A stretch of 64,000 bases of DNA from M0108 sp044228695 (GTDB lineage: Bacteria > Pseudomonadota > Gammaproteobacteria > Chromatiales > Chromatiaceae), in the NCBI GenBank assembly GCA_044228695.1, contig JBGAUK010000005.1, positions 21,690 through 85,689 on the forward strand. Direction: 5' to 3'. A program made the translations under genes and the position numbers. Below are positions 8,408 to 15,418 of this stretch, piece by piece (position 1 is the stretch's first letter; every line of letters starts with the position of its first letter). The notes under the pieces are model-generated. The model had not been told where the DNA came from. It saw only the letters and a program-made list of their open reading frames with translations, and did not search any database.

Positions 8408-10082
8408 TCCAGGTGCTCCAGGATCAATTGGGGCTTGAATTCGCCCCGGAATTCGTTGACATCCAGGCGGTAGGCCAAGCGGACTCGATCCCCCGGCCCA
8501 TCCATCTGATCCCCAAGCCGGAAGCCGATGCCGTCTATGGCCAGGCCAGCAGCCCCACCCTCGGCGCGCAGGCGCAGGCGCAGATGTTCCCCATCCCCCA
8601 CTTGCTTGCGGCTCAGGACCCGGAAGACTCCATCGAAAAGGGGCTCGGGGAAGCCCTTCCCCCAGGGGCCCGCGTGGCGCAGGCTTTGGGCGGTCGGCAG
8701 GTCGAGGTCCTGGGGGGGCAGTTCGCCGTCGGAGAGGTGATCAGGCCCGGATGGCGCCGGTCAACGGCAGCGATCAGGTCGCGCATGTGCAGGCCCTCGA
8801 CGGAACGGGCGGAGCCGCGCAAGCGGCCATCCTCGCCGGGGGCGAAGGCAATGGCGGGTCTTTGCCAGCGCTCGCGGACGCGGGAGGCGAGGATGCCGAC
8901 GACGCCCTGATGCCAGCCCGGGTCAAAGAGACACAGGGCTGGCGGCAGCCCGCCGGATTCCAGATTCACGGCCGCCAGCGCAGCCTCGGCCTCGACCTTC
9001 ATGCCATTCTCGATCTCCCGGCGGCGCTTGTTGAGGTCGTCCAGTTCCCGCGCCATGGCGGCGGCCTGGTCCGGATCGTCCGTCAGCAGGCATTCCACGC
9101 CCAGGGCCATGTCCTCTAGCCGGCCCGCCGCATTGAGGCGGGGAGCCGCCAGGAACCCCAGGTCGCGGGCCACGGCCCGGTTCGGGTCACAGCCCGCCAC
9201 CGCCAAGAGGGCCCGCACCCCCGGGTTGCCACTGCCGGCGCGGATGCGGCGCAGGCCCCGCTCCACCAGGATGCGGTTGTTCTGATCAAGGGTGACGACA
9301 TCAGCCACCGTCCCCAGGGCCACCAGATCCAGCAGGTCCGCCAGCTTGGGGGCCGGGCGATCGGGTCCGAACCAGCCCAGATCGCGCAGCCGGGCCCGCA
9401 GGGCGGCGAGCAGGTAGAAGACCACGCCGACCCCGGCCAAATGCTTGCTGGGAAAGGGGTCTCCCGGCTGGTTGGGATTGACGATGGCGGCCGCCTCCGG
9501 CAGCACCTCCCCCGCCAGGTGGTGGTCGGTCACGATGACCTGGATGCCCAGTTCGTTGGCCCGGGCCACGCCCGCGAGGGCGGCGATGCCGTTGTCGACG
9601 GTCAGGATAAGGTCGGGGCGCCAGTCCAGGGCTGCGTCCACCACCGCTGGGCTCAGGCCATAGCCATAGGCAAAACGGCTCGGCACCAGGTAGGAGACTC
9701 GCTTCGCGCCCATGGCGCGCAGGCCCCGCACGGCTAGGGCACTGCCGGTGGCGCCGTCGGCGTCATAGTCGCCCACCACCAGGATAGAGCCCCCGCCCGT
9801 CACCCATTCCGCCAGCCGCTCCGCCGCCCGGCCGATGTCCAGCAGGCTTCCCGACGGGTGCAAGGCACCCAGGGGGAGCTGGCAGCCGGACTCGTCCCGC
9901 ACCCCGCGCGCCAAGTAGATGCGGCGCAGCAAGGGGGACAGGTTGGCGGGCATGAGGACCGAGGCCGCCGGCGGTGGGCGGCGACGGATGACCACCCGTA
10001 CGGCCGCGGGGCCTGCCTCCGCCGGGGCGAGGGAGCCAGGCGGCGGGACGGGGGGGGATGGGGGTTTGGAGCCTGTTGCCAT
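8395..10082 (-). pseudogene. recJ: Single-stranded-DNA exonuclease RecJ, disrupted by internal deletion and frameshift
   Basis: RecJ degrades single-stranded DNA 5' to 3' in recombination and mismatch repair. The N-terminal nuclease half is intact: PLLRRIYLARGV, GDYDADGATG, VDNGIAAL and TDHHLAGE supply the DHH metal ligands. After RRHPGLI (junction about 8736-8745) the frame changes and runs to a false stop at 8613. The C-terminal part, SDGELPPQDLDLPTAQ through AGPWGKGFPEPLFDG to LDVNEFRG and the stop at 8395, continues in another frame. About 45 residues normally lying between these parts are missing, including the conserved GGHAMAAG of the DHHA1 domain. The start at 10082 (MATGSK) is preferred; an in-frame extension reaches 10160. 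A true mutation or an assembly error are both possible. Confidence 0.85.
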
Positions 10083-10246
10083 GCGCGGGGAGCTTACCAC
10101 GGACGGGGCGGCGAGGGCGGCGGCGTCCGCGCGATCGCCACCCGCAAGCCGTCCCCGCACACTGAATCCAATACGCCACTGCCGATGCGGCCCCGGATGC
10201 AGGGTAAACTAGGAGCAACCCCGCGCCCCCCTGAACGGAGCCCGCC

Positions 10247-11389
10247 ATGCACCCTGAATTCGACCTCTCGCCCGACCTCTGCTACCTGAACCACGCCGCA
10301 GTTGCCCCCTGGCCGCGACGGGCGGTGGCGGCTGTGACCCGCTTCGCCGAGGCCAATGGCCGCCGCGGCTCGGCGGACTACGCGACCTGGCTCGCCACCG
10401 AACAGCGGCTGCGCGAACGCCTGGCGGACCTCATCCAGGCCCCCTCCACCGACGACATCGCCCTGGTCAAGAACACCTCGGAGGGCCTGTCCATCCTGGC
10501 CCAGGGGTTGGACTGGCAAGCGGGAGACAATGTGGTGGGCATAGCCCAGGAATTCCCCTCCAACCGTCTGCCCTGGGAGGCCTTGCAAAATCAGGGGGTT
10601 GCCTACCGCGTCCTGGACCTGGACACCACCAATGACCCCGAGGCGGCCCTCGAGGGGCTGTGCGACGCCCACACCCGGCTGATCGCAGTGAGTTCGGTCC
10701 AATACGCCCGCGGCCTGCGCCTGGACCTAGAGCGTCTCAGCGCCGCCTGCCGCTGCCGGGGTATTCTGCTGTGCGTGGACGCCATCCAGAGCCTGGGCGC
10801 CCTGCCTTTCGATTTAAAACGGACCCCCGTGGATGCCGTCGTGGCGGATGGTCATAAGTGGATGTTGGGGCCGGAGGGCATCGCCCTCCTCTATGTCGCG
10901 CCAGACCTGAGGCCCAAGCTCAAGCTGCGCCAGTTCGGCTGGCACATGATCGCCCACCCCGGCGACTACGATCGCCACGACTGGACCCCATCCCCCACCG
11001 CCACCCGCTTCGAGTGCGGCAGCCCCAACCTCTTGGGCATCCACGCCCTGGAGGCCAGCCTCTCCCTCCTGCAGGAGGTGGGCATGGCGGCCGTGGAGAC
11101 CGCCATCGAGCAGCGTATCGTCCGGCTCATGAGTCTCCTGGATCAGGCCGGCTTCGAGGTCCTGACCCCCCGCGCCCCCGAGCGCCACGCGGGTATCCTC
11201 ACCTTCCGCGTCCCGGGGGCCGATCACCCCAGCCTGTGGCGCGGACTCCAGACCCGGGGCGTGAGCTGCGCCCTCCGGGGCGGGGGTATCCGCTTTTCAC
11301 CGCACTTTTACACCGACGAGGCCCTGCTGGACCGAGCCGTGACGCTGGTCAAGGAAGTCGCGGCGGGTGGCCTTACCCACCACCCCTGA
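10247..11389 (+). CDS. PLP-dependent aminotransferase, class V (cysteine desulfurase-like fold)
   Basis: This is a fold type I PLP enzyme of 380 residues. It has the N-terminal YLNHAAVAP, the KNTSEGLSILAQGL loop, the aspartate motif CVDAIQSLGALPFD and the cofactor-binding lysine in ADGHKWMLGPEG. The C-terminal loop that carries the catalytic cysteine in cysteine desulfurases (SufS/CsdA type) reads CALRGGGIRFSPHFY and has no cysteine at the expected site. I therefore expect an aminotransferase, epimerase or lyase rather than a desulfurase; the substrate is unknown. The gene stands alone, with an ACGGAG Shine-Dalgarno at 10235-10240. A structured repeat lies directly after its stop. Confidence 0.85.
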   Translation: MHPEFDLSPDLCYLNHAAVAPWPRRAVAAVTRFAEANGRRGSADYATWLATEQRLRERLADLIQAPSTDDIALVKNTSEGLSILAQGLDWQAGDNVVGIAQEFPSNRLPWEALQNQGVAYRVLDLDTTNDPEAALEGLCDAHTRLIAVSSVQYARGLRLDLERLSAACRCRGILLCVDAIQSLGALPFDLKRTPVDAVVADGHKWMLGPEGIALLYVAPDLRPKLKLRQFGWHMIAHPGDYDRHDWTPSPTATRFECGSPNLLGIHALEASLSLLQEVGMAAVETAIEQRIVRLMSLLDQAGFEVLTPRAPERHAGILTFRVPGADHPSLWRGLQTRGVSCALRGGGIRFSPHFYTDEALLDRAVTLVKEVAAGGLTHHP

Positions 11390-11402
11390 GTTTTCGGTGT
11401 TC

Positions 11403-11504
11403 AGGGCCGGGTAGTGTCTGGCGGGGGACGCCGTGAATACATCCCTGTAGGCTTGACGACAGCATCTCTGCTGTCGACACCCCCGCCAGTCCCTATCCGG
11501 CCCT
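11403..11504 (+). repeat. Structured palindromic intergenic element, copy A (~102 bp)
   Basis: The outer arms (about 11403-11427 and 11480-11504) form a stem of roughly 25 bp with a few mismatches. Inside lies the conserved core CCGTGAATACATCCCTGTAG and a perfect 8-bp hairpin, CGACAGCA-TCTC-TGCTGTCG (11457-11476). The same element, same orientation and same length, occurs at 14753-14854. Differences in the outer stem are largely compensatory: the left arm changes TGTCTGG to CGGCGGT and the right arm changes CCAGTCCC to CCGCCGC. This points to selection for, or descent through, a folded form. It lies between the aminotransferase and arsS genes. Confidence 0.88.
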
Positions 11505-11582
11505 CCTGGGATAGACCGGCGATTAACCTGCGCTGGGTCTAAATCGGAAAATCAATAGTTGAATCGCGAGGCTCGTCGCCAG

Positions 11583-12584
11583 ATGCTTGACACCCTGCCC
11601 CTGCTAGGCGCCACCGACTTTCCGGCCCTGCGCCGCCGTAGCCTGACGACCCTCCAGGTGAATCTGGGCTACCGCTGCAACCAGAGCTGCCTGCACTGCC
11701 ATGTCAACGCCGGTCCCGGACGTACCGAGGCCATGGACGACGCCAACATCGGCCTCATCCCCCAGGTGCTCGCCGCCCGGGGTCTGCCTACGCTTGATCT
11801 CACTGGAGGGGCGCCCGAGCTGCACCCACGCTTTCGCTGGCTGGTGGCGGCAGCCCGCGCCCTTGGCGCGAAGGTGATCGACCGTTGTAACCTGACCATC
11901 CTCGCCGAGCCGGGGTGCGAGGATCTGGCGGACTTCCTCGCCGCCCAGGGCGTCGAGATCCTGGCCTCGCTGCCCTGTTATCTGGAAGACAATGTAGACA
12001 CCCAGCGCGGCGCGGGGGTCTTCCAGCGCAGCATCGCGGGACTCAAACGGTTGAATGACCTAGGTTACGGTCAGCCAGGCACTGGCCTCGACCTGAATCT
12101 CATCTACAACCCCGGTGGACCCAGCCTGCCGCCAGAACAAAGCGGCTTGGAGGCGGACTACAAGCGGGAGCTGCAGGCCCGCCATGGCATCCGCTTCAAC
12201 CGGCTCTATGCCCTGACCAACATGCCCATCAAGCGCTTTGGCAGCACCCTTCTCTCCCGGGGCCAATTTGGCGATTATATGACCCTGCTCAGGGACAGCT
12301 TCCAACCCGCCAACCTGGAGCAGGTCATGTGCCGCGATCTGATCAGCGTGGACTGGCGGGGCCACTTGTTCGACTGCGATTTCAATCAGCAACTGGGTCT
12401 GGGGCTGGCCCCGGTCGGCCCCGATGACGAGGGGCGCCATCAGCTCTACCTGCGCGACCTGCTGGAGCATGATTTTGCCTGGGGCCCCATTGCCATCGCC
12501 GATCACTGCTATGGCTGTACCGCGGGCCAGGGCAGTAGTTGCGGCGGGGCTCTGACCGACCCCCAGCCGGCTCACGGCCCATGA
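11583..12584 (+). CDS. arsS: Arsenosugar biosynthesis-type radical SAM protein (ArsS family)
   Basis: This is a radical S-adenosylmethionine enzyme with the cluster motif CNQSCLHCH (three cysteines at residues 32, 36 and 39). A cysteine-rich C-terminus, DHCYGCTAGQGSSCGG, is characteristic of the radical SAM/Cys-rich family assigned to arsenosugar synthesis. In that pathway it is thought to transfer a 5'-deoxyadenosyl group to a methylated arsenical. LDLTGGAPELHP is the SAM-binding GGE-like motif. The ATG at 11583 gives 333 residues and fits the family; an in-frame TTG at 11559 would add eight. The glycosyltransferase gene starts within its stop codon (ATGA), a pairing typical for this pathway. 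No arsM or arsenic regulator is in view. Confidence 0.88.
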   Translation: MLDTLPLLGATDFPALRRRSLTTLQVNLGYRCNQSCLHCHVNAGPGRTEAMDDANIGLIPQVLAARGLPTLDLTGGAPELHPRFRWLVAAARALGAKVIDRCNLTILAEPGCEDLADFLAAQGVEILASLPCYLEDNVDTQRGAGVFQRSIAGLKRLNDLGYGQPGTGLDLNLIYNPGGPSLPPEQSGLEADYKRELQARHGIRFNRLYALTNMPIKRFGSTLLSRGQFGDYMTLLRDSFQPANLEQVMCRDLISVDWRGHLFDCDFNQQLGLGLAPVGPDDEGRHQLYLRDLLEHDFAWGPIAIADHCYGCTAGQGSSCGGALTDPQPAHGP

Positions 12585-13372
12585 GGCTGTCGCTCATCCT
12601 GCCGGCCCTGGATGAGGCAGCGGCCATCCCGGCAACCCTGGCATCCCTCCAACCACTGCGCGCCCTGGGCCACGAGGTCATCCTGGTCGATGGCGGCAGC
12701 ACCGATGGCACCCCCATCTTGGCTGCCCCCGGGGTGGACCGGGTCATCATCGCCCCCCGGGGTCGGGCCCGCCAGATGAACGCCGGGGCGGCCCAGGCCC
12801 AGGGCGAGGCCCTGGTGTTTTTACATGCCGACACCTGCCTGCCGGAGGGGGCCGACGCCCTCGTCAGCGACGCCCTGCAACAGCGGCTATGGGGGCGCTT
12901 CGATGTCCGCATCACCGGCCGGCCCTGGGTGCTGAGGGTCGTCGCCGCCCTCATGAATGTCCGCTCCCGACTCACCGGCATCGCCACCGGCGACCAGGCC
13001 ATCTTCGTGCGGCGCGCCACCTTCGCCGCCCTGGGGGGCTTCCCCGATCTACCGCTCATGGAAGACATCGCCCTCTCCAAGAGCCTCAAGCGCCTGGGCC
13101 CGCCCGCCTGTCTGCCCCAGAGGGTCACCACCTCCGGCCGGCGTTGGGAGTCCAAGGGGCCCTGGCGCACCATCCTGTTGATGTGGCGGTTGCGCTTCGA
13201 TTATTGGCGCGGAGTACCGGCGGAGGCCCTGGCCGGACGCTATCGCCTCCCATCCCAGCCGCTAGCCCCGCCTTTAGGCGATGGGTGCGAGTTGGTGGAT
13301 ATCGATGAACCGGCTGATCTGGGTGACGTGCCGAACAAGCTTGGTGGGCAAGAGCGCTTGCCGAGACGCTAG
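12581..13372 (+). CDS. Family 2 glycosyltransferase, arsenosugar-associated type
   Basis: This GT-A glycosyltransferase of 263 residues opens MRLSLILPALDEAAAIPATL and contains the nucleotide-binding EVILVDGGSTDGT near residue 36. It also has RARQMNAGA near 66 and a DxD-like HADTCLP near 86. The GFPDLPLMEDIALSKSLKR segment (about 163-181) and TSGRRWESKG are hallmarks of the small cytosolic family (TIGR04283-like) that pairs with ArsS. It overlaps arsS by 4 bp, so the two are translationally coupled. It converges on bioA and the two coding regions share 4 bp. The likely role is attaching a sugar in arsenosugar assembly; this is inferred from family and pairing. Confidence 0.85.
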   Translation: MRLSLILPALDEAAAIPATLASLQPLRALGHEVILVDGGSTDGTPILAAPGVDRVIIAPRGRARQMNAGAAQAQGEALVFLHADTCLPEGADALVSDALQQRLWGRFDVRITGRPWVLRVVAALMNVRSRLTGIATGDQAIFVRRATFAALGGFPDLPLMEDIALSKSLKRLGPPACLPQRVTTSGRRWESKGPWRTILLMWRLRFDYWRGVPAEALAGRYRLPSQPLAPPLGDGCELVDIDEPADLGDVPNKLGGQERLPRR

Positions 13373-14658
13373 TTGCTGATTTCTCGGATTATATCGACCG
13401 TCACGGCGCAGAGCCACTCCAGCTCCCCGTCGCTGATGATGTAGGGAGGCATCAGATAGACCAGTCGCCCAAAGGGCCGGACCCAGACGCCACGATCGAC
13501 AAAACGGCGCTGAATATCGCGCATGACCACGGGCCTTGCCATTTCCACCACGCCAATCGCCCCCAGCACCCGCACTTCGGTGACCCCGGGGAGCCCTTGA
13601 CAGGGTGCCAGTCCGGAGGCGAGACCCGCCTCGATGCGCCGCACCTCCGCCTGCCAGCCGCGCGCTAGCAAGAGTTCGATGCTGGCGTTGGCGACGGCAC
13701 AGGCGAGGGGGTTACCCATAAAGGTGGGGCCGTGCATGAAGACGCCCGGCTTGCCGGAAGAAATGGTCGCCGCCACCTCGGCGCTGGCCAGGGTGGCGGC
13801 CAGTGTCAGGTAGCCGCCCGTCAGGGCCTTGCCAACCGTCATGATGTCGGGGGCTATGCCGGCGTGTTCGCAGGCGAAGAGGCGGCCGCTACGGCCAAAA
13901 CCGGTGGCAATCTCGTCGGCGATGAGGAGCACGCCCTCTTCGTCGCACAAATCGCGCACCCGCCGCAGATAATCTGCGGCATAGAAACGCATACCGCCGG
14001 CGCCTTGGACGATGGGCTCCAGGATGACCGCCGCCAGCTCCTGGCAGTGGCCCCGCAACAAGGCCTCGAAGGCGGCGATATCGGCGTCCTGGCAAGGCTC
14101 GCCGAAACGGCAAACCGGAGCCGGGGCGAAAAGCTGGCGGGGCAAGAGGTGGGAGAAGAGGTGATGCATGCCGGTGACGGGGTCACACACCGACATAGCG
14201 GCGAGGGTATCCCCGTGGTAGCCGCATCTCAGGGTTAGCAGGCGGTGGCGTCCGGGCTCGCCCCGGGCTTGGTGATATTGGATGGCCATCTTGATGGCCA
14301 CCTCCACCGCCACGGAGCCGGAATCACAGAGGAAGACATGCTGGAGGGGCTCGGGTGTCAGGGCCACCAGCCGCGCCACCAGGGACACCGCCGGCTCGTG
14401 GGTGAGGCCCCCGAACATGACGTGGGCCATCCGATCGAGCTGGTCCCGGATGGCCTGGTTGAGTACCGGGTGGTTATAGCCGTGGACGGCGCACCACCAG
14501 GAAGACATGCCATCGATGAGAACCCGACCATCCATGAGTTCGATGCGACAGCCGTGGGCGGCGCGCACCGCATAGACAGGGTCCTGGTTCAGAGTCGAGG
14601 TGTAGGGGTGCCAGGCATGGGCCCGATCAATGGCGAGTAATTTCTCGGCGCTGGGCAC
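13369..14658 (-). CDS. bioA: Adenosylmethionine-8-amino-7-oxononanoate aminotransferase
   Basis: BioA makes 7,8-diaminopelargonate from KAPA with S-adenosylmethionine as amino donor, the third-last step of biotin synthesis. The 429-residue protein has the substrate motif HPYTSTLNQDP near residue 17 and DGMSSWWCAVHGYNHP near 50. The PLP-aspartate region is LLIADEIATGFGRSG, and the cofactor lysine lies in MTVGKALTGGYL. The start codon is GTG at 14658. No other biotin gene is nearby. Its 3' end overlaps the convergent glycosyltransferase gene by 4 bp, and the second copy of the structured repeat lies about 95 bp upstream of its start. Confidence 0.95.
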   Translation of the reverse strand: MPSAEKLLAIDRAHAWHPYTSTLNQDPVYAVRAAHGCRIELMDGRVLIDGMSSWWCAVHGYNHPVLNQAIRDQLDRMAHVMFGGLTHEPAVSLVARLVALTPEPLQHVFLCDSGSVAVEVAIKMAIQYHQARGEPGRHRLLTLRCGYHGDTLAAMSVCDPVTGMHHLFSHLLPRQLFAPAPVCRFGEPCQDADIAAFEALLRGHCQELAAVILEPIVQGAGGMRFYAADYLRRVRDLCDEEGVLLIADEIATGFGRSGRLFACEHAGIAPDIMTVGKALTGGYLTLAATLASAEVAATISSGKPGVFMHGPTFMGNPLACAVANASIELLLARGWQAEVRRIEAGLASGLAPCQGLPGVTEVRVLGAIGVVEMARPVVMRDIQRRFVDRGVWVRPFGRLVYLMPPYIISDGELEWLCAVTVDIIREISN

Positions 14659-14752
14659 TCGGGGTAGCCCCTATCCGAGCCTGGGGCCGCCGCGACATTG
14701 GGTGTCCAGGCCTCTGGCAGATATACCTAAAAAACCTAAGTTGTTGCATTCC

Positions 14753-14854
14753 CGGGCCGGGTAGCGGCGGTCGGGGGACACCGTGAACACCTCCCTGTAG
14801 GCTTGGCGACAGCATCCCTGCTGTCGACACCCCCGCCCGCCGCTACCCGACCCT
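14753..14854 (+). repeat. Structured palindromic intergenic element, copy B (~102 bp)
   Basis: This is the second copy of the element at 11403-11504, in the same orientation, about 3.35 kb away. The outer arms pair as GGGTAGCGGCGG with CCGCCGCTACCC, so the stem is kept although its sequence differs from copy A. The core CCGTGAACACCTCCCTGTAG and the inner hairpin CGACAGCA-TCCC-TGCTGTCG are conserved. It lies in the 242-bp gap between the start of bioA and the end of the small gene at 14901, both on the minus strand. No open reading frame or T-run accompanies it. Confidence 0.88.
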
Positions 14855-14900
14855 CCCGGCCCTCCCGCTTGATGCCGAAGCGTGACTAGCGCTGGATGGA

Positions 14901-15179
14901 TCAATTTGGTTTACGGCTCTTGCCCAGGCCGGCCATCGGGACCACTTGCGCGGCCTGCGGCTCATCCGTGTAGTAGGGCCGCTCGGTGACGCGCCCTTGC
15001 TGATCGGCCCATTCCCGTTCCCGCGCCGAGATCAGGGCCAGGCACTGGCGCACGTCCTCGATGGTCCCCGCCGACAGGGGATGCTTCATCCCCGGCGGGG
15101 GGGTAACGTCCCGGATGATCGCCGTCAGCGTCTTACGCATGGCCACCAGGATTTGTTGCTCTTTTGTCAGATCTTGCAT
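14901..15179 (-). CDS. Small conserved protein of unknown function
   Basis: The predicted protein has 92 residues and no signal peptide or membrane segment. It has an N-terminal amphipathic part (LTKEQQILVAMRKTLTAII), a central TPPPGMKHPLSAGTIEDVRQ and a mixed-charge helix ending in ISARERE. The TPPPGMxHPLS pattern looks familiar to me from small gammaproteobacterial proteins, sometimes loosely annotated as segregation/condensation protein A, but I cannot assign a function. The codon use and clear frame support a real gene. It lies downstream of ligA on the same strand, after a 239-bp gap in which I see nothing recognisable. Confidence 0.7.
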   Translation of the reverse strand: MQDLTKEQQILVAMRKTLTAIIRDVTPPPGMKHPLSAGTIEDVRQCLALISAREREWADQQGRVTERPYYTDEPQAAQVVPMAGLGKSRKPN

Positions 15180-15418
15180 CTAAGCCTCAGGAAAAAATCG
15201 ATAAAGTTCCCGGTGGCAAGCTTTGCCCCGGCCGGTGAAGGTTCAAGACGGGCGGTTCGCCCCAGCCTGCTCATGGGGAACAGGGCATTCAGGGCCTTCT
15301 CCGAACCCCGCTTGGACCATGCCCGATATAGCGGCTTCAGTCTCAGTTTACATGCCAAGCCAACATCGCCAATGGATTTTTACCACTAGTCTCGGCCCCG
15401 TCGGGATCCAAAGATTGC

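Noticed and set aside
8613..8760. RecJ C-terminus as translated in the first frame (TSPTANCPPRTSTC... to the stop at 8613)
   Set aside because: These residues are the out-of-frame reading of the RecJ DHHA1/C-terminal region. The correct residues appear in another frame, so this is a frameshift product and not a natural C-terminus.
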